Origin: Lactifluus volemus
Lineage: Eukaryota; Basidiomycota; Agaricomycetes; Russulales; Russulaceae
DNA length: 64,000 nucleotides
Assembly (NCBI GenBank): GCA_022376515.1
Contig: WTXI01000183.1
Location: 1 to 64,000 of the forward strand
Direction: 5' to 3'
The position numbers and the translations under genes are program-made. The notes beneath the pieces were generated by a model that searched no databases, was not told where the DNA came from, and worked only from the letters and a program-made list of their open reading frames with translations. This document shows, piece after piece, positions 12,534 to 24,438 of this stretch. The first letter of the stretch is position 1. Each line of letters starts with the position of its first letter.

Positions 12534-14010
12534 CTACGGGAACCGCTTCGACTTTCCGAGGACAACAGGGTAATCAGAATGCTGACGTGCGATGATGAAT
12601 GGCCAGTTGTAGCGCTGAGATGCCTGATACCCTGATAGTTGAAGCTCCTCCAATGCGGGCAACACCTGCGTGGCCAATTCCCCACTGAGTCCTCGTAGCG
12701 CTGGCACGATGAGCGACTCGATATCGTGAGATAGTATACGCAGGGTCTGAACAGCAGTAAATGGCTGGAGGAGTTCTAGCAATTGTGTATCGTCCATATC
12801 GACTTGCTGAATCGACCCGATGTTATCGATGTTGAGCTGATCAATATTAGAGAGGACGAACGAAAGTTGGTTGCATATTTGCGCCACGGATGAGACTTTC
12901 CAATCTACCGCTCTACAAAAGATGGCGATTGAAAGGGCTTCGTCAATGAAAGACCGACTCCTTGCCCAAAAAGTCATCTCGACGTAGTTAGCATAAATCC
13001 TTATGTTGGCACTATTGTATGGCATTGTAAGCGCTGGTGCATGACCGATGAACCGAGGGACTTGTTGGATGTCAAAGACCAGCTGATTGAAGAATGATAT
13101 TACCAGGCGACGGAGTAGAGGGGCATCGATTCGGACCATGAGGTCCTCCAAGTACTCACTGACACCACGGAAGTCAAAATCGATGAGAGCGGGGAGGACA
13201 GCACGTGTCAGCGGAGGTGGACGTCGGGTTATTGGATCAGGATGAGAAGCCGGGGATTCGAAACGGATGGAAAGCTCCATGAGGCTGGTCAAGGCGGAGA
13301 TGCACATAGCCATTGCCTCAGGCGGAATGTAACCAGAATGCGGTATCCGATAAAGGGTGAGATCGACAAGGTCATTGGAAGACAAAAGAAGTCGAGGTAA
13401 TGTCGGAAATGGAATGCCATTCAAATAGAGTGATCGTAGACGTGGGGCGGATCCACCTAAGAATGTATTGGGAAGCGCTGGCAGGGTCGCGTCATATTGG
13501 CCAAGAGAAAGAGTTTCCAGTTCCGGAAATGGCTCCTGCATCACTGCGACGAAAAGCTCCCATGGTGACCTTATTCTACCGAGGGAGATCCTGCGTACAC
13601 GGTTGGGGTGCTTGAGTGCAGCGATTATGTTATCCTCAGCTTGAGGACCAAGAGAGGAGCCCTGTGTTTCAATAGGCAAGGGGGGCCAGATATCCAGCAT
13701 CTCCCTCACAGGAGTCCTTTCTGTGCAGAGAAGGCGCAGATCGAGACGAAGTGGGGATGCAAATACGATGTATCGCCATCTTTGGCATACATGCACTAAC
13801 TTGGGCCATGCCTTCGCTCGCGAGTGCCAGTAATCAGGTAGGCAGATATCGAAGATGTCTAGGAGTACTTCATCTGGAAGTGAACAGATTGTAACACGGG
13901 GTGAAATTCGACCTGCATCATACAATAAGACATCGTTGTGACTCTTGTGAGTGTAACCGATATCACGTACATAGTCGTCGAATCCACCTTGATCCCTTGG
14001 ACCGTCCCAT
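12534..14010 (-). CDS. F-box-like/LRR protein, FB1 copy c
   Basis: Paralogue of copy a and its positional equivalent one tandem block later. Exon 1 (13971-14010) starts MGRSKGSRWI. A 58-nt intron (13913-13970) has GTACGT and GCAG borders, and exon 2 runs 12534-13912, giving 472 residues in frame. The F-box-like core carries LPDEVLLDIFDICL and KLVHVCQRWRYIVF, followed by leucine-rich repeats. Its expected role is substrate recruitment to an SCF ubiquitin ligase, by family. No frameshift was seen, so it is probably functional. Confidence 0.87.
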
Positions 14011-14379
14011 GCGCTTTCCTATCTTGTGAATTTTAGAAGGAGAAGTGCTGGAGGGTGAGTAAGGGGGGATGTCATTGCTCCTTGATTGGGAGCTTGACAA
14101 TACATGGCTGATGAGCCTGCGAGTGCGCCTGATTAGGGTACCAGTATAAAGTCAGGTACTTTGATATAGGTGAGAGGTCTTTTGACGTACTGGAGAGGGT
14201 TCATCGAAAAGTGCGGTGACAATGAGAAGCGAAGTAGTTCCGAGTATCGTTGATAGACAGGCTCAGGCTGTGTTTTCAACCATGCGGATACAGCGTGTTG
14301 TTTGCCTCATGGATGTGTCGTGTAATCAGTCATGATGACCGAATCGCTCAATCGTCACGGATCACACTTTCCTCGTTCA

Positions 14380-15604
14380 ATCTCAACGTCACCGCTGCCA
14401 TCGCTGACGTCGTCCGTTTCAAAAGTACAGTCATAGTGCGCCACGCACATGCTGCAGGCTATCACATCCTTTGTGCAGGCCGACTCGCGCAAACATGCAC
14501 AGTATGGTTGGTTCGCGCCGATGGTGCGTATCTCCTTGAAAGAGTGCAAATTGGGTCGTCGGTGCGTTTCCTTACTTTACTCTACATGTTACTCGCATCT
14601 TCACCCCTCACCTTTCCCGCTTCTGGCCATCGTTTTTACGCATTTGATATAGATGTGATTGGTACCAACCAAGAGTCAAACTGTCACGCATTACATACAG
14701 AACAATGTCGGACCCATGCGCATACAAATTCCCGACTTATCCGTGACCCATCGCCTGCGCCGTGCGCCAGCGTCTTCGTGACGTCCTCTCCCGCTCTGAG
14801 CAGCCATCTCTGCCGACGCCGCCGTCGATCATGACCCATCTGCATCCTCACTCGCCTCCTCCGCGCGCGAATACTCAATCCCAGTTGTATACTCATCCGA
14901 GGTACCCAGCGACGACGTTACGTTGCTCCCGCTGGCCGACTCTGAGCCTACCATGGCGCTCGGTGAATGAACTGGCGCCTCTGTGCGACCTTCGTGTACG
15001 CATCTTGTCCATGCTCGGCCCCGCTCCCAGCACTATTCGGTCTACATATCGCGACTTGTGAGCTGTATGAGCTCGCAGGCCGACCGATCGACCCTTGCCC
15101 GTCTGCCATCGCAAGACGCCTTGTGAACGGATGTGGAAGGACTCTCTTGCATCGCAAGTAAACAAATCAAGTACGCATGCCTTTCTCCTCCTTTCGGAGC
15201 GCTCCCCTGCTGACCGAGTATAAGTATATAGATCGCTCCCGCTGACGACGGTCGAGATTGTGTTCCTCTATGACGATTTTGCGCTTGGGCGATCGATTGT
15301 GCCGCCGCACGCTGTGCGCGTGCGGCCCGCGCTGGTGCCCTAGGACCCCCGTGCGGCCCTCAGTATCAAAACTTGCGTCGTTGGGGAGATGAAGGAAGTA
15401 TCGTGCGCGATGTCGCACGTCTTTTCCATGCCTGATGAGGCTGCCGTGCATGAGGAAATTTTGGGCCTCAACCGAGCGCAGGGCTACGTCGATGCGCTTG
15501 GAGAGCCGATCGATCCTGCTCGGTTCGACAACGGGATCGTTATCCGGAGCTCCGAGGAGGTGTGGGGTGTCGAGGCTACTCGTGTCGCGCGGGCATTACA
15601 TTAA
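14380..15604 (+). pseudogene. Family P relic (copy P5)
   Basis: One of the better family P copies. The first block (NVTAAIADVVRFKSTVIV, about 14388) stays open through DGAYLLERVQIG to a splice donor near 14561. The last exon (about 15232-15604) carries DDFALGRSIVPPHAV and MSHVFSMPDEA, then GYVDALGEPIDPARFDNGIV and SSEEVWGVEA. A TAG stop at about 15341 interrupts that exon. The middle exon is frameshifted. Tandem-block counterpart of P2. Confidence 0.5.
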
Positions 15605-16158
15605 TACGTTACAAGTTTTGGATGCCTACGCATTATATACATGTGAGCCAATAGTAGTAGCAAGCGTCCAAGGCATGGATCAAAGGGTGCAACTACGAGC
15701 GGATACTCTTCCACACTCTGGGAATAAAGTGGTTCAGGTCGCATGTGGAGAGTGCTAGGATAGGAGATGAACCGCTGAGCATAGACTTGCAATTGCATCT
15801 TGTCTGGGAGGCTGTGAGACGGACATCATTGAGGACGCCGGGGTAGTTCTGATTGATTAGGTTCGGCATATGGGAGACCTATATTCGAAATCATTGGAAA
15901 TGCTATTTGGGCGATAAGATGGAACTAGACGTACGTTGACGTAACGCGAGTAGATATAAAACTTGGATGTTACAGTCGCACCAGTTATGACGAGACGGGA
16001 TCGAAACAGACAAGGTGGGAGATAAATTGAAATGAGAGGAAGTGCGATGAGCGCTACGTAGGATACGGCGGCAAGTGTCGGTCAGATGTATGTCCGGGAA
16101 ACGCTCCAGAGAAGTCTGGCTCGCTTGGGTGGGCAGACTGAGTACCGATTAAGTTGTG

Positions 16159-17657
16159 CTATTCTCTAACTCTAGCCAAATGGCTCACTCCAGCCACGGT
16201 ATGGAGAAGGTGGACAGTGACATTGTGATCGGAGTTCTGACCAGCAGCGACGAGTAGCTCTGTGGCTCGCTCCTTGTCATCTTTCCAACCCCTGTCGGTA
16301 AGGTAGAGATTTTGAAGTCCAGGTAACACATCTTTCATGACTTCCCCAGTGTGTCCTAGCAGCAAGGATAGGATGAACGATACGACGAACGGCTGTATGT
16401 CGCTAGACAAACGCAGGGTCCGAATAGAAGCAAATAGGCGAAACAGGACCAGCCAGTTAGAATGGTCCCTCAGGTCCTCTAAATTCTTCAAGTGCAACCT
16501 CGAAAAGGAATCGTCGCTCCCGATGTCAAGCTCCGTAACACTGGGAAGTAGAGGGGAAAGGGTGCACATCTGTGCAATACATTCGGCTTGGTGCCGGTCA
16601 AACCCAGCTTGAGTGTTTTGGGAGAATATGTCTCCTCTGACTGATAAAGTCCGATGCCGATAGAAAACCTACTAAACGTTACCTCGGCACGATGGAAGGG
16701 TCCGAGGGGGAGTGAGTGAGAGATGGCTTGTGACATGTCAAACGCGTGCGGCTTATACTCGTACATGATCGAGAGAGTTTCGAGTTGAGGAACGTCGATT
16801 CGAGCCAGGAGGTCCTCCGAGTACTTGTAGACACCACGAAACTTGAACTCGGTAAGAGCTGGGAGGACGGCGCGTGTGGCGGGGGTGCAAGTCGGATCTC
16901 TTCGAAGGGACGATCGAACCAGATATAGAGGCACGTGAGCTTGGTCAGGGCGGAGAGGACTGTGACCATTGCCTCAGGTGTAATATAACCAAGATTGGGT
17001 ATATTTGAAGGTAGAGCTCGGAAAGGTCATTGCAGGACAAAAGAAATTGAGGCAAGGTCGGAAATGGAACGCTATGGATATAGAGTGATCGTAGACTTGG
17101 GGCGGATCCACCTAAGAGCGTCGCCGGTACTGGTCCCGACCAGCTACGCAATCCAAGGCGAAGGCATGTTAGTGCAGGGAATGACGTCTGCATCTCAGTC
17201 ACTCTGGCCAATTTCTCCCATTCTGAGGACGATAGCTCGAAACGCAGTTCGCATATGCGGTCACGGTGCTCAAGAGCAGCGATGAGGTTACCCCGAACAT
17301 TGGAACAGCATATTTCGATGGGAAAGGGCGGCCAGTCATCCAACATTTCCCTCATAGAAGAACGGTTACGATCTGAGTAGTAAAGGCGTAGGTCGAGACG
17401 GAGTGGGGATGAAAACACAACGTATCTCCATCTTTGGCATACGTGTACCAGGTTACGCCACATCCGTGGCCACGGCCCCGGCCATGGATAGGGGCATTCC
17501 AAGGCAATGGCTCGGCAGAAGTCGAAAATTGTTAAAAGGGTTTCATCGGGGAGCACTTGGATTGGAGTAATCTGGCCTAGAACACACAAGTGAGTGATCA
17601 TCGTATGGGGTACGGACAAAGACATACGATTCCTCAGGCTTCGTTAGTGTTCAACAT
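16159..17657 (-). pseudogene. F-box-like/LRR pseudogene, FB2 copy b
   Basis: Counterpart of FB2 copy a in the second tandem block. Compared with copy a, single bases are missing at about 17641 (in the small first exon), 17006, 16878 and 16600. The reading frame therefore changes within the starter exon, after CNDLSELYL, near the APPPTRAVLP segment and after SPKTLKLG. The F-box region itself (ARVTEMQ and NLVHVCQRWR segments) is still readable. Four independent one-base losses make a sequencing artefact unlikely but not impossible. Confidence 0.8.
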
Positions 17658-17984
17658 GCCTTCCTGTATCGTAGGTCCCAGAATGGCCATATATTGATCG
17701 GTGGAACTCCAGAGGTTCTGGATGGTGAGAGATGCTAATACTGTTCTTAAGGGAACGGCGCTGATGAGCGATGATCGATGAGCGCTGAGCGTTGGTTGGA
17801 GGTTTGCTCCCTTCTTACGCGCGCGTCAGTCACGATTTCATTCTCCGCTATTCGCCCAGACAGGCGGCGGCTCCATGGGTGATCGATGATCGATGGCAGT
17901 TGGACCTCAAAGCACGAGTATGATACATACACGCAACGATGATATCAACGGTATTGGCTGTAGAACTACTACATAATGTACATC

Positions 17985-18945
17985 ACCTGAGTGATTGACC
18001 TGCTCTTCGATGCCGAGCTCGACACGGAAAACAGTCCAGACCCAAAGGCGTTATTTGGACAAGAACATGTACAGGTCGAGCACGCACCCACAGAATAGAT
18101 GTCAACAACGTTGACCCGCTGTCCATCGAAAAGAGATGACGATGACGTGGAAAGAGAAATAAAGAGTTTTGAAGACGGACTTGTACGAGCCAAACATATT
18201 TTTATCCATAGTCCTGCGGGTACAGCGCCCGCATTCACGACGACGTGCACCGAGGCAATTTATGTCACCGCCGTCCGTAGCTTTGGCGACGTGAGCTGTG
18301 ACGGCGAAGTAGGGTAAGTCGTCCGGGGGCATAGGCAGCTCGCATGCTGCCGCCCGGACTTTAGGCGCCCGTGGAACACCTTGGCAATGAGGCTACCAAT
18401 GGTCCGTCTGGCATATCCTGGTTGGATTAGCGGTACGGGTCACGCCCTATATTGTCGTTGTTGTGCCATGACGAAGTTTTCAGTGGGAGAAGGGGGGTGA
18501 GACGCGGTTGGGATCTACATGGGCTGGATGGGACTTTTAGATAACTTACGAACGACGTGCTCAGTGCTGCCGTGTACATCCATGTCAGCCGCGGGAGGTA
18601 ATGTTGCGTCCGTCTCGCGGGAGGATGCCTACTCATTCGCAGGAGCGCCAGAAGGGAGGGAGCACGTGAGAGGAAGAGAGTGGCTTTTGCTTGGGTAAAG
18701 GGGAATCACGAACAGTGAGTGGCCATCGCGTTTAGTGCGGGACATGAGCAGCACTGTTATCAGTCGTGGAGGGATATACTGTACTCTGGCCAGATGCGAC
18801 CCTCTCATGCCGCCCCTAGGGTCATCACCACCTTTACCGACCTTGTGGTTGAGGGTTAGCGTGATGGTGAGTGTGAGAGAAGAACTTGAAGACGAAAGAG
18901 TATATGGCGGAGAGCTTACTGTATGCTGGACCATCAGACGGGAGA
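17985..18945 (-). pseudogene. Chloroperoxidase-like pseudogene B
   Basis: Second dead copy of the haem peroxidase, upstream of FB2 copy b. TAA at 18427-18429 lies at the same codon as in copy A. Fragments of the exon with MPDGPLVASL and of the N-terminal exon (NHKVGKGGDDPRG) are recognisable. A minus-strand ORF (18834-19397) runs through its 5' end but mixes unrelated segments and is not called as a gene. Confidence 0.75.
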
Positions 18946-19259
18946 TTTCTGTGGACCAACTGTACGACGTGCGTCACGTGTGCGCTTACTACGGGTTCAA
19001 CCGAACTGATCCACTGGAGAGCGTCGACGTCCTCTAACAAACTGCTACCATGTTTTTCGTCGGAGGAAACGGTATTAAAGAACGTAGTTTGGGGAGATAC
19101 GCCGGCTTTGACTACCATTCCACTATAGTTGTCTTTGGAAAGGCGCAGATGAACGATGATGAGGATGAGGACGCACTGAAGCGCCTGCAACAAGTTGTGG
19201 AATCGAGAGTAGGACCATAGCCAAGGTCGTAAAACTGAATGTAATTTCTCGTTCTCAGC

Positions 19260-20820
19260 TGGAGCAAAAAAGCGTCGCGCCGACATTGCCAACGAAATCA
19301 ACCGGGCCGTAGCCTCGCGGACATCTGTTTGTATCCATCTCCATCCTCCCACTCCAAGTGCGTCTGGTTCAGAATACTCAGAAGAGCTCGTGTGCAAGCA
19401 ACCCGCCCAAAACTATGCTGAGCAGGGCGTCGCTCGCGCGGCTGCGGAGGCGGAGGCAGTTGGATGGCGGTTATGCTGGCCCGTTCCGGCGTCGCCCGTC
19501 GGCGTCTCATCGACGGTTGACTATGTACCCTTTCCTCCTCAATCTTCACGCACAGCCGCCCTCGCTGACATCGGGACGCCGAAAGTACAGTTCGTCGCAC
19601 GCGCGCTGCATGCTACCGCACCGTCTGTGCAGGTTGATCCACGTGTGAGTTGTGGAGGGGTGGTGCGGGACGGTGCGGAGCTCCTTCAGAATGCGTCGGT
19701 ACGTGGGGGTTTAACTTACTTTTTTTTTTATCCTGGTAACCTTTTTTTTCATTCCTGCTGGCCATAGATGCGATCTATAATATTGGTACCAAACTTGAGC
19801 TGCTCGCGTATTCCGTACAGAACAATATCAAGGCATTTTCTTCCATGACAAAATCGGACCCGACGCGCATACAAATCGCCGACCTATCCGCGACCCATCA
19901 TGATCCCCTCGCGCGCGCCGTGCGCAAGCGTCTCCGCGCGTCCTCTCCGCTCTGAGCGGCCATCTCCGCCGACGCCGCCGTCATACCCTCCCTCCACCGA
20001 CGCCGACGATGACCCATCTGCAACCTTCACCCTCCCCCTCACCTGCCTCTTCCGCGCGCGAATACTCAATCCTGGTGGTATTCTCATCCGAGGTACCAGC
20101 AACGACGTGACGTTGCTCCCGCTGGCCAACTCTGAGCTCGCACATGGGCGCCGTGAACGAGCTGGCGCCTCTGCGCGACTTTGCGTACGCATCTTGCCCG
20201 TGCTAGGTCCGCTCCCGGCACTATTCGGTCTGCACATTGTGACCTATGTGCTATGTGAACTCGTGGGTCGGCCGCTCGAACGACCCTTGCCCGTGCGCCA
20301 TCGTGAGAAGCTCTACGAACGGATGTCGAAGGACCTGTTGCATCGCGAGTCGCGCATCCCGGGTAAACAGATCAAGTACGCATACCTCTCTCCTCCTTTC
20401 GGAGTATGCGCTCCCCCTGCTAACCGAGTCCCATTATATAGTTCGCTCCTGCTGACGACTCATTGCTCTATGATGATTTTGCGCTTGGGCGATCGATCGT
20501 GCCGCCGCACTCTGTGTGCGTGCGGCCTGTGCTGGTGCACTGGGACCCCCGTGTGCCTCTCGGCCTCGAAAATCGCGTCATGAGGGAGATCAAGGAGGTA
20601 TCGCGTGCGATGTCGCGCGTCTTTGCCATGCCTGATGCGGATGCTATGTACGAGATCCCCTGGGTCCCAACCGAGCGCAAGGCTACGCCGAGCCGATCGA
20701 TCCCGCTCGGTTCAAGAATGGGGTCGTTATCTGGAGGTGTGGGGCGTCGAGGCTGCTCGTGTCGCGCGGTTTCGTATTGCGCAGGCGCGGCGGTTTCGTG
20801 AGTGGGCACTGCAGTAATAT
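19260..20820 (+). pseudogene. Family P relic (copy P6)
   Basis: Tandem-block counterpart of P3. Readable segments are ADIGTPKVQFVARALHATAP, then NIGTKLELLAYSVQNNIKAF after an acceptor near 19769, then ALFGLHIVTYVLCELVGRPL, a moderately hydrophobic stretch. A basic stretch (VRHREKLYERMSKDLLHRES) precedes a donor near 20376. The last exon lost about 10 nt near 20460, which shifts the frame. Of all copies this shows the middle region best, yet no known domain is evident. Confidence 0.5.
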
Positions 20821-21089
20821 GTTACATTTTTGGATGTCTATGTCCTTCCATGCATTATATATCAGCTTATGATAAACGTAGGGCACAATGTCAGTTTCCA
20901 CCAGAACGTGTTATCTTTGGGGCCACCAAAATCTATCCTACTTGTGCAGTGCGGCTGCACGGGTTTTAATCCATTACAATACTCTATAACATCTGCATGG
21001 TAACCGCATCAATCATATCATATTACATTGACTGTGCCCGTCGTACAATGGCCGTAATTAGGGGTTATAGATACTCAGACGTGCTCTCC

Positions 21090-22560
21090 TCAGCGGTAGA
21101 TATTAACAGGGTAATTGCAACGATGACGTGCGATTATGAATGGCTCGATGTCTGGCTGCTCTGATCCATATGCCCTATACTTTTCTAGGTAAAGACTATC
21201 CAATGCAGGTAACATCTCCATGGACGATTCCTCTCCGAGCCCTCGCAGCGCTGATACAACGTGTGACACCATAGCCTGAGATATACTGAGGGTGTGGACA
21301 GCAGTGAATGGGTGGAAGAGTTCCAGCCATTGTGTCGCGTCCATTACATCTTCCAAAGTCGATGGAGATATGATTTGAATCGCGTCGATGGTGAGAATTT
21401 CAATACTGGACATGACGAACGACTCGGAAAGCTGGTTGCATAGTTGGGCCAGAGATGAGACTTGCCAATCTACCCCTCTGCATGAGATTTGGAATGTAAG
21501 CCGATCGATCAAGGAAGTTCGTGTCGTTGATGAAAAGGCCATCGTGATGTAGGAATTATGACTGTGTATCATTGCTGTATCGAATGACATATGTTTTGGT
21601 GCATGACCGATGAACCGAAGGAGTTGTTGAATGCGAAAGACCAGCTGATGGAAGAACATTATATTCATGTTGTGGAGTAGAGGGGCATCAATTCGGGCCA
21701 TGAGGTCCTCCAAGTACTCGCTGACACCATGAAAGGAAAGATTGGTGAGAGCAGGGAGGACAGCACGTGTCAGCGGAGGTGGATGTCGGGTTGTTTGATC
21801 AGGACGAGAAGCCGGGGATTCGAAAACGATGGAAAGGTTGGTGAGGCTGGTCAAGGCAGAGATGCACATAGCCATTGCCTCGGGCGAAATGTAACCACTC
21901 TGTGGTATCCGCAAAAGAGAGAGATGGACAAGGTTAGTGGATGATAACAGAAGTCGAGGTAATGTTGGAAATGGAATGCCTTCCAAACGGAGTGATCGTA
22001 GACGTGGGGCGAATCCACCTAAGAACGTATTGGGAAGTGCCGGCACAGCCCGTTTCATCCGAAGAGAAAGATATTCCAGTTCCGGAAATGGCTCCTGCAT
22101 CGCCGCAACCAAACCCTCCAAAGGTATCCATATTCTACAGAGAGAAATGCTGTGTATACGGTTAGGGCACTCGAGCGCAGCTATTACGTTATCCTCATCC
22201 CGTGGATAAACAGAGAAGTAGCCTATTTCAATAGGCAAGGGGGGCCAAACATCCAGTGTCCTCCTCACAGGAGTGCTGGCTGTGCAGAGAAGGCAGAGAT
22301 CGAGACGGCGTGGGGATGCAAAGACGATGTATCGCCATCTTTGGCATACATGCACTAACTTGGGCCATGCCTTCGCTCGGCGCTCCACAGGATCAGGTAG
22401 GCAGAATTCGAAGATGTCTAGGAGGACTTCATCTGGAAGTGACAAAATTGTAACACGGGGTGAAATTCGACCTGCACCATACAATAAGACATCGTTGTGA
22501 GCGTAACCGATATCACATACATAGTCGTCGAATCCATCTTGATCCCTTGGACCATCCCAT
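21090..22560 (-). CDS. F-box-like/LRR protein, FB1 copy d
   Basis: F-box-like protein of 473 residues by the two-exon model: exon 1 at 22521-22560 (MGWSKGSRWI), intron 22472-22520 with GTATGT and GTGCAG borders, exon 2 at 21090-22471. The F-box-like core includes LPDEVLLDIFEFCLP and KLVHVCQRWRYIVF. Leucine-rich segments follow, and the C-terminal third resembles copy b (SRGVDW-type segment and FIIARHRCNYPVNIYR). It is the block-two counterpart of copy b, with an intact start where b has ATA. Confidence 0.87.
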
Positions 22561-22830
22561 GTGCTTTCCTATCTTGTGAATTTTAGAAGGAGAAGTGCTG
22601 GAGGGTGAGTAAGGGGGGATGTCATTGCTCCTTGATTGGGAGCTTGACAATACATGGCTGATGAGCTTGCGAGTACGCCTGATTAGAGTACCAGTATAAA
22701 GTCAGGTACTTTGATATAGGTGAGAGGTCTTTTGACGTACTTGAGAGGGTTCATCAAAGCGTGCGGTGACAATGAGAAGAGAAGTATTATATTGTCGACA
22801 GAGAGGCTGTGTTTTCAACCGGTGTGCGAG

Positions 22831-22932
22831 TTGGACCGGTGTGTGACACCGGATGGCGGCCACACTAATCCGTACGTACGTATTTTCATCAACTCGGACC
22901 GGTCCGAAAAATCGAGTTACACCGGGTCCAAG
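22831..22932. mobile_element. Small MITE-like insertion
   Basis: About 100 bp found in family P copy P7 but absent from the equivalent place in P4 and P8. Its ends read TTGGACCGGTGT and, inverted, TTGGACCCGGTGT, an imperfect terminal inverted repeat of about 12 bp. Just inside the left end is a perfect hairpin, CCGGTGT-GTG-ACACCGG (22836-22852). It has no coding capacity. The element family is not recognised. Confidence 0.55.
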
Positions 22933-22959
22933 TGATTGGGCATGTCGTTCGTATCGGCT

Positions 22960-24082
22960 CAATTGCAACGTCACCGCTATCATCGCAGACGTCGGCATAT
23001 CAAAGGTACAACCACGGTGGCTCCGGGATGGAGCAGATCTCCTTCAAAGAGTGCAAATCGGGGTCGTCGGTACGTGGCCTTCTTTTCTCCGAGTCCACAT
23101 GTTTTTCATTCCCACCTTCAAGTTTCCCGCTGCTGGTCATCGCTAGGTTTTCCTCCATGGGTGCTGACACAAAGTCAGACCCGACGCGCATCGAAATGCT
23201 GACCCATCTGCGACACCCATATGACCCACTCATGCGAGCCGTGCGCCAACGTCTTCGCGCCGTCCTCTCCCGCTCTGAGTGGCGCGGATGCCTACGCCGA
23301 CGATGACCCATCTGCACCCTCACCCACCTCCTCCGCGTGCGAATACTCAATCCCAGCGGTATACTCATCCGAGATATCCAGCGATGACGTGACGTCGCTC
23401 CCATTGGCCAACTCTGAGCTCGCTGGGTTCCGTGGACGAACAGGCGCCTCTGCACGACTGTCGCGGACGCATCTTGCCCGTGCTTGGTCTGCTCTCGGTG
23501 CTCTTCGGTCTGCACATTGCGACCCAGGTGCCGTGTGAGCTCGCAGGCCAACCGATCGAACGACGGTCTGTGCGACATCGTAACGAGCTCTATGAATGGA
23601 TGGAAGGACCTATTGCACCGCAAGTCGCTTCGCGGGCAAACAGATCAAGTATGCATTCCTTTCTCCTCCTTTCGGAGCGCGCGCTCCCCACTAACCCGAG
23701 CCCCGTTTTAGTTTTTGCTCCCGCTGGCGACGGCCGACATTGCGTTTCTCAATGATGATTTTGCACTGGGCGGTCGATCGTGCCGCCCCACGCATCATGC
23801 GTGTGGCCCGCTCTAATGCGCTGGGATCCTCGTTCGCCTCTCATCCTCGAACATTGCGTCGTGGGGGAGATTGAGGAGGTAGCGCGATGTCGCGCGTCTT
23901 TTCCAGGCCTGATGAGGGATGCGAAGCGGTTCAGGGTCTCACCCCGCGACGACACGCTTGGAGAGCTGATCTATCCTGCTCGGTTCGACACCGGGATCGT
24001 TATCATCAGCTCCGAGGAGGTGTGGGGAATCGAGGCTCGTGTTGCGCAGGCACGGCGATTTGGCGAGTGGGAATTCCATTAA
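22960..24082 (+). pseudogene. Family P relic (copy P7)
   Basis: Family P copy interrupted just upstream by the MITE-like insertion. It keeps DGADLLQRVQIGVV up to a GTACGT donor near 23069. An acidic serine-rich segment (AYADDDPSAPSPTS) and SRVFSRPDEGC in the last exon are also present. A deletion removed the GYVDTLGEP segment near 23950. Frames are inconsistent across the copy. Confidence 0.5.
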
Positions 24083-24438
24083 TACGTTACAGCTTTTGGA
24101 TGCCTACCGTTTTCCGCGCATTACAATGCCACCCGAGTCAGCTTATGATTAAACGTAGGGCAGCCTGTATAGTATCTACGGGTTGTCCTTCGGCCCAATC
24201 AAATCTGTTCTACTCGTCCAGCGTCCATGCGGCTACAACATCTTGATCCATTATTTCTCATTGACTGACTATAAAATCTACCTCGGATATTGGCATCAAT
24301 CATATCATATTATATCGAGGGCGTGTCGATGAAGAAGAGTTAGATATATATAGCGAAAGCATAGCGGGACAACAGGAGTAGCATGAATCAACGGGGTGTA
24401 ACTAGGAGTGGGAGGGATTGTACAGAACATCGAGCTTC

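Noticed and set aside
18834..19397. A 187-codon minus-strand frame upstream of FB2 copy b
   Set aside because: It joins a peroxidase relic to an unrelated spacer. The equivalent frame is broken at 7160-7400 and 42480-42780.
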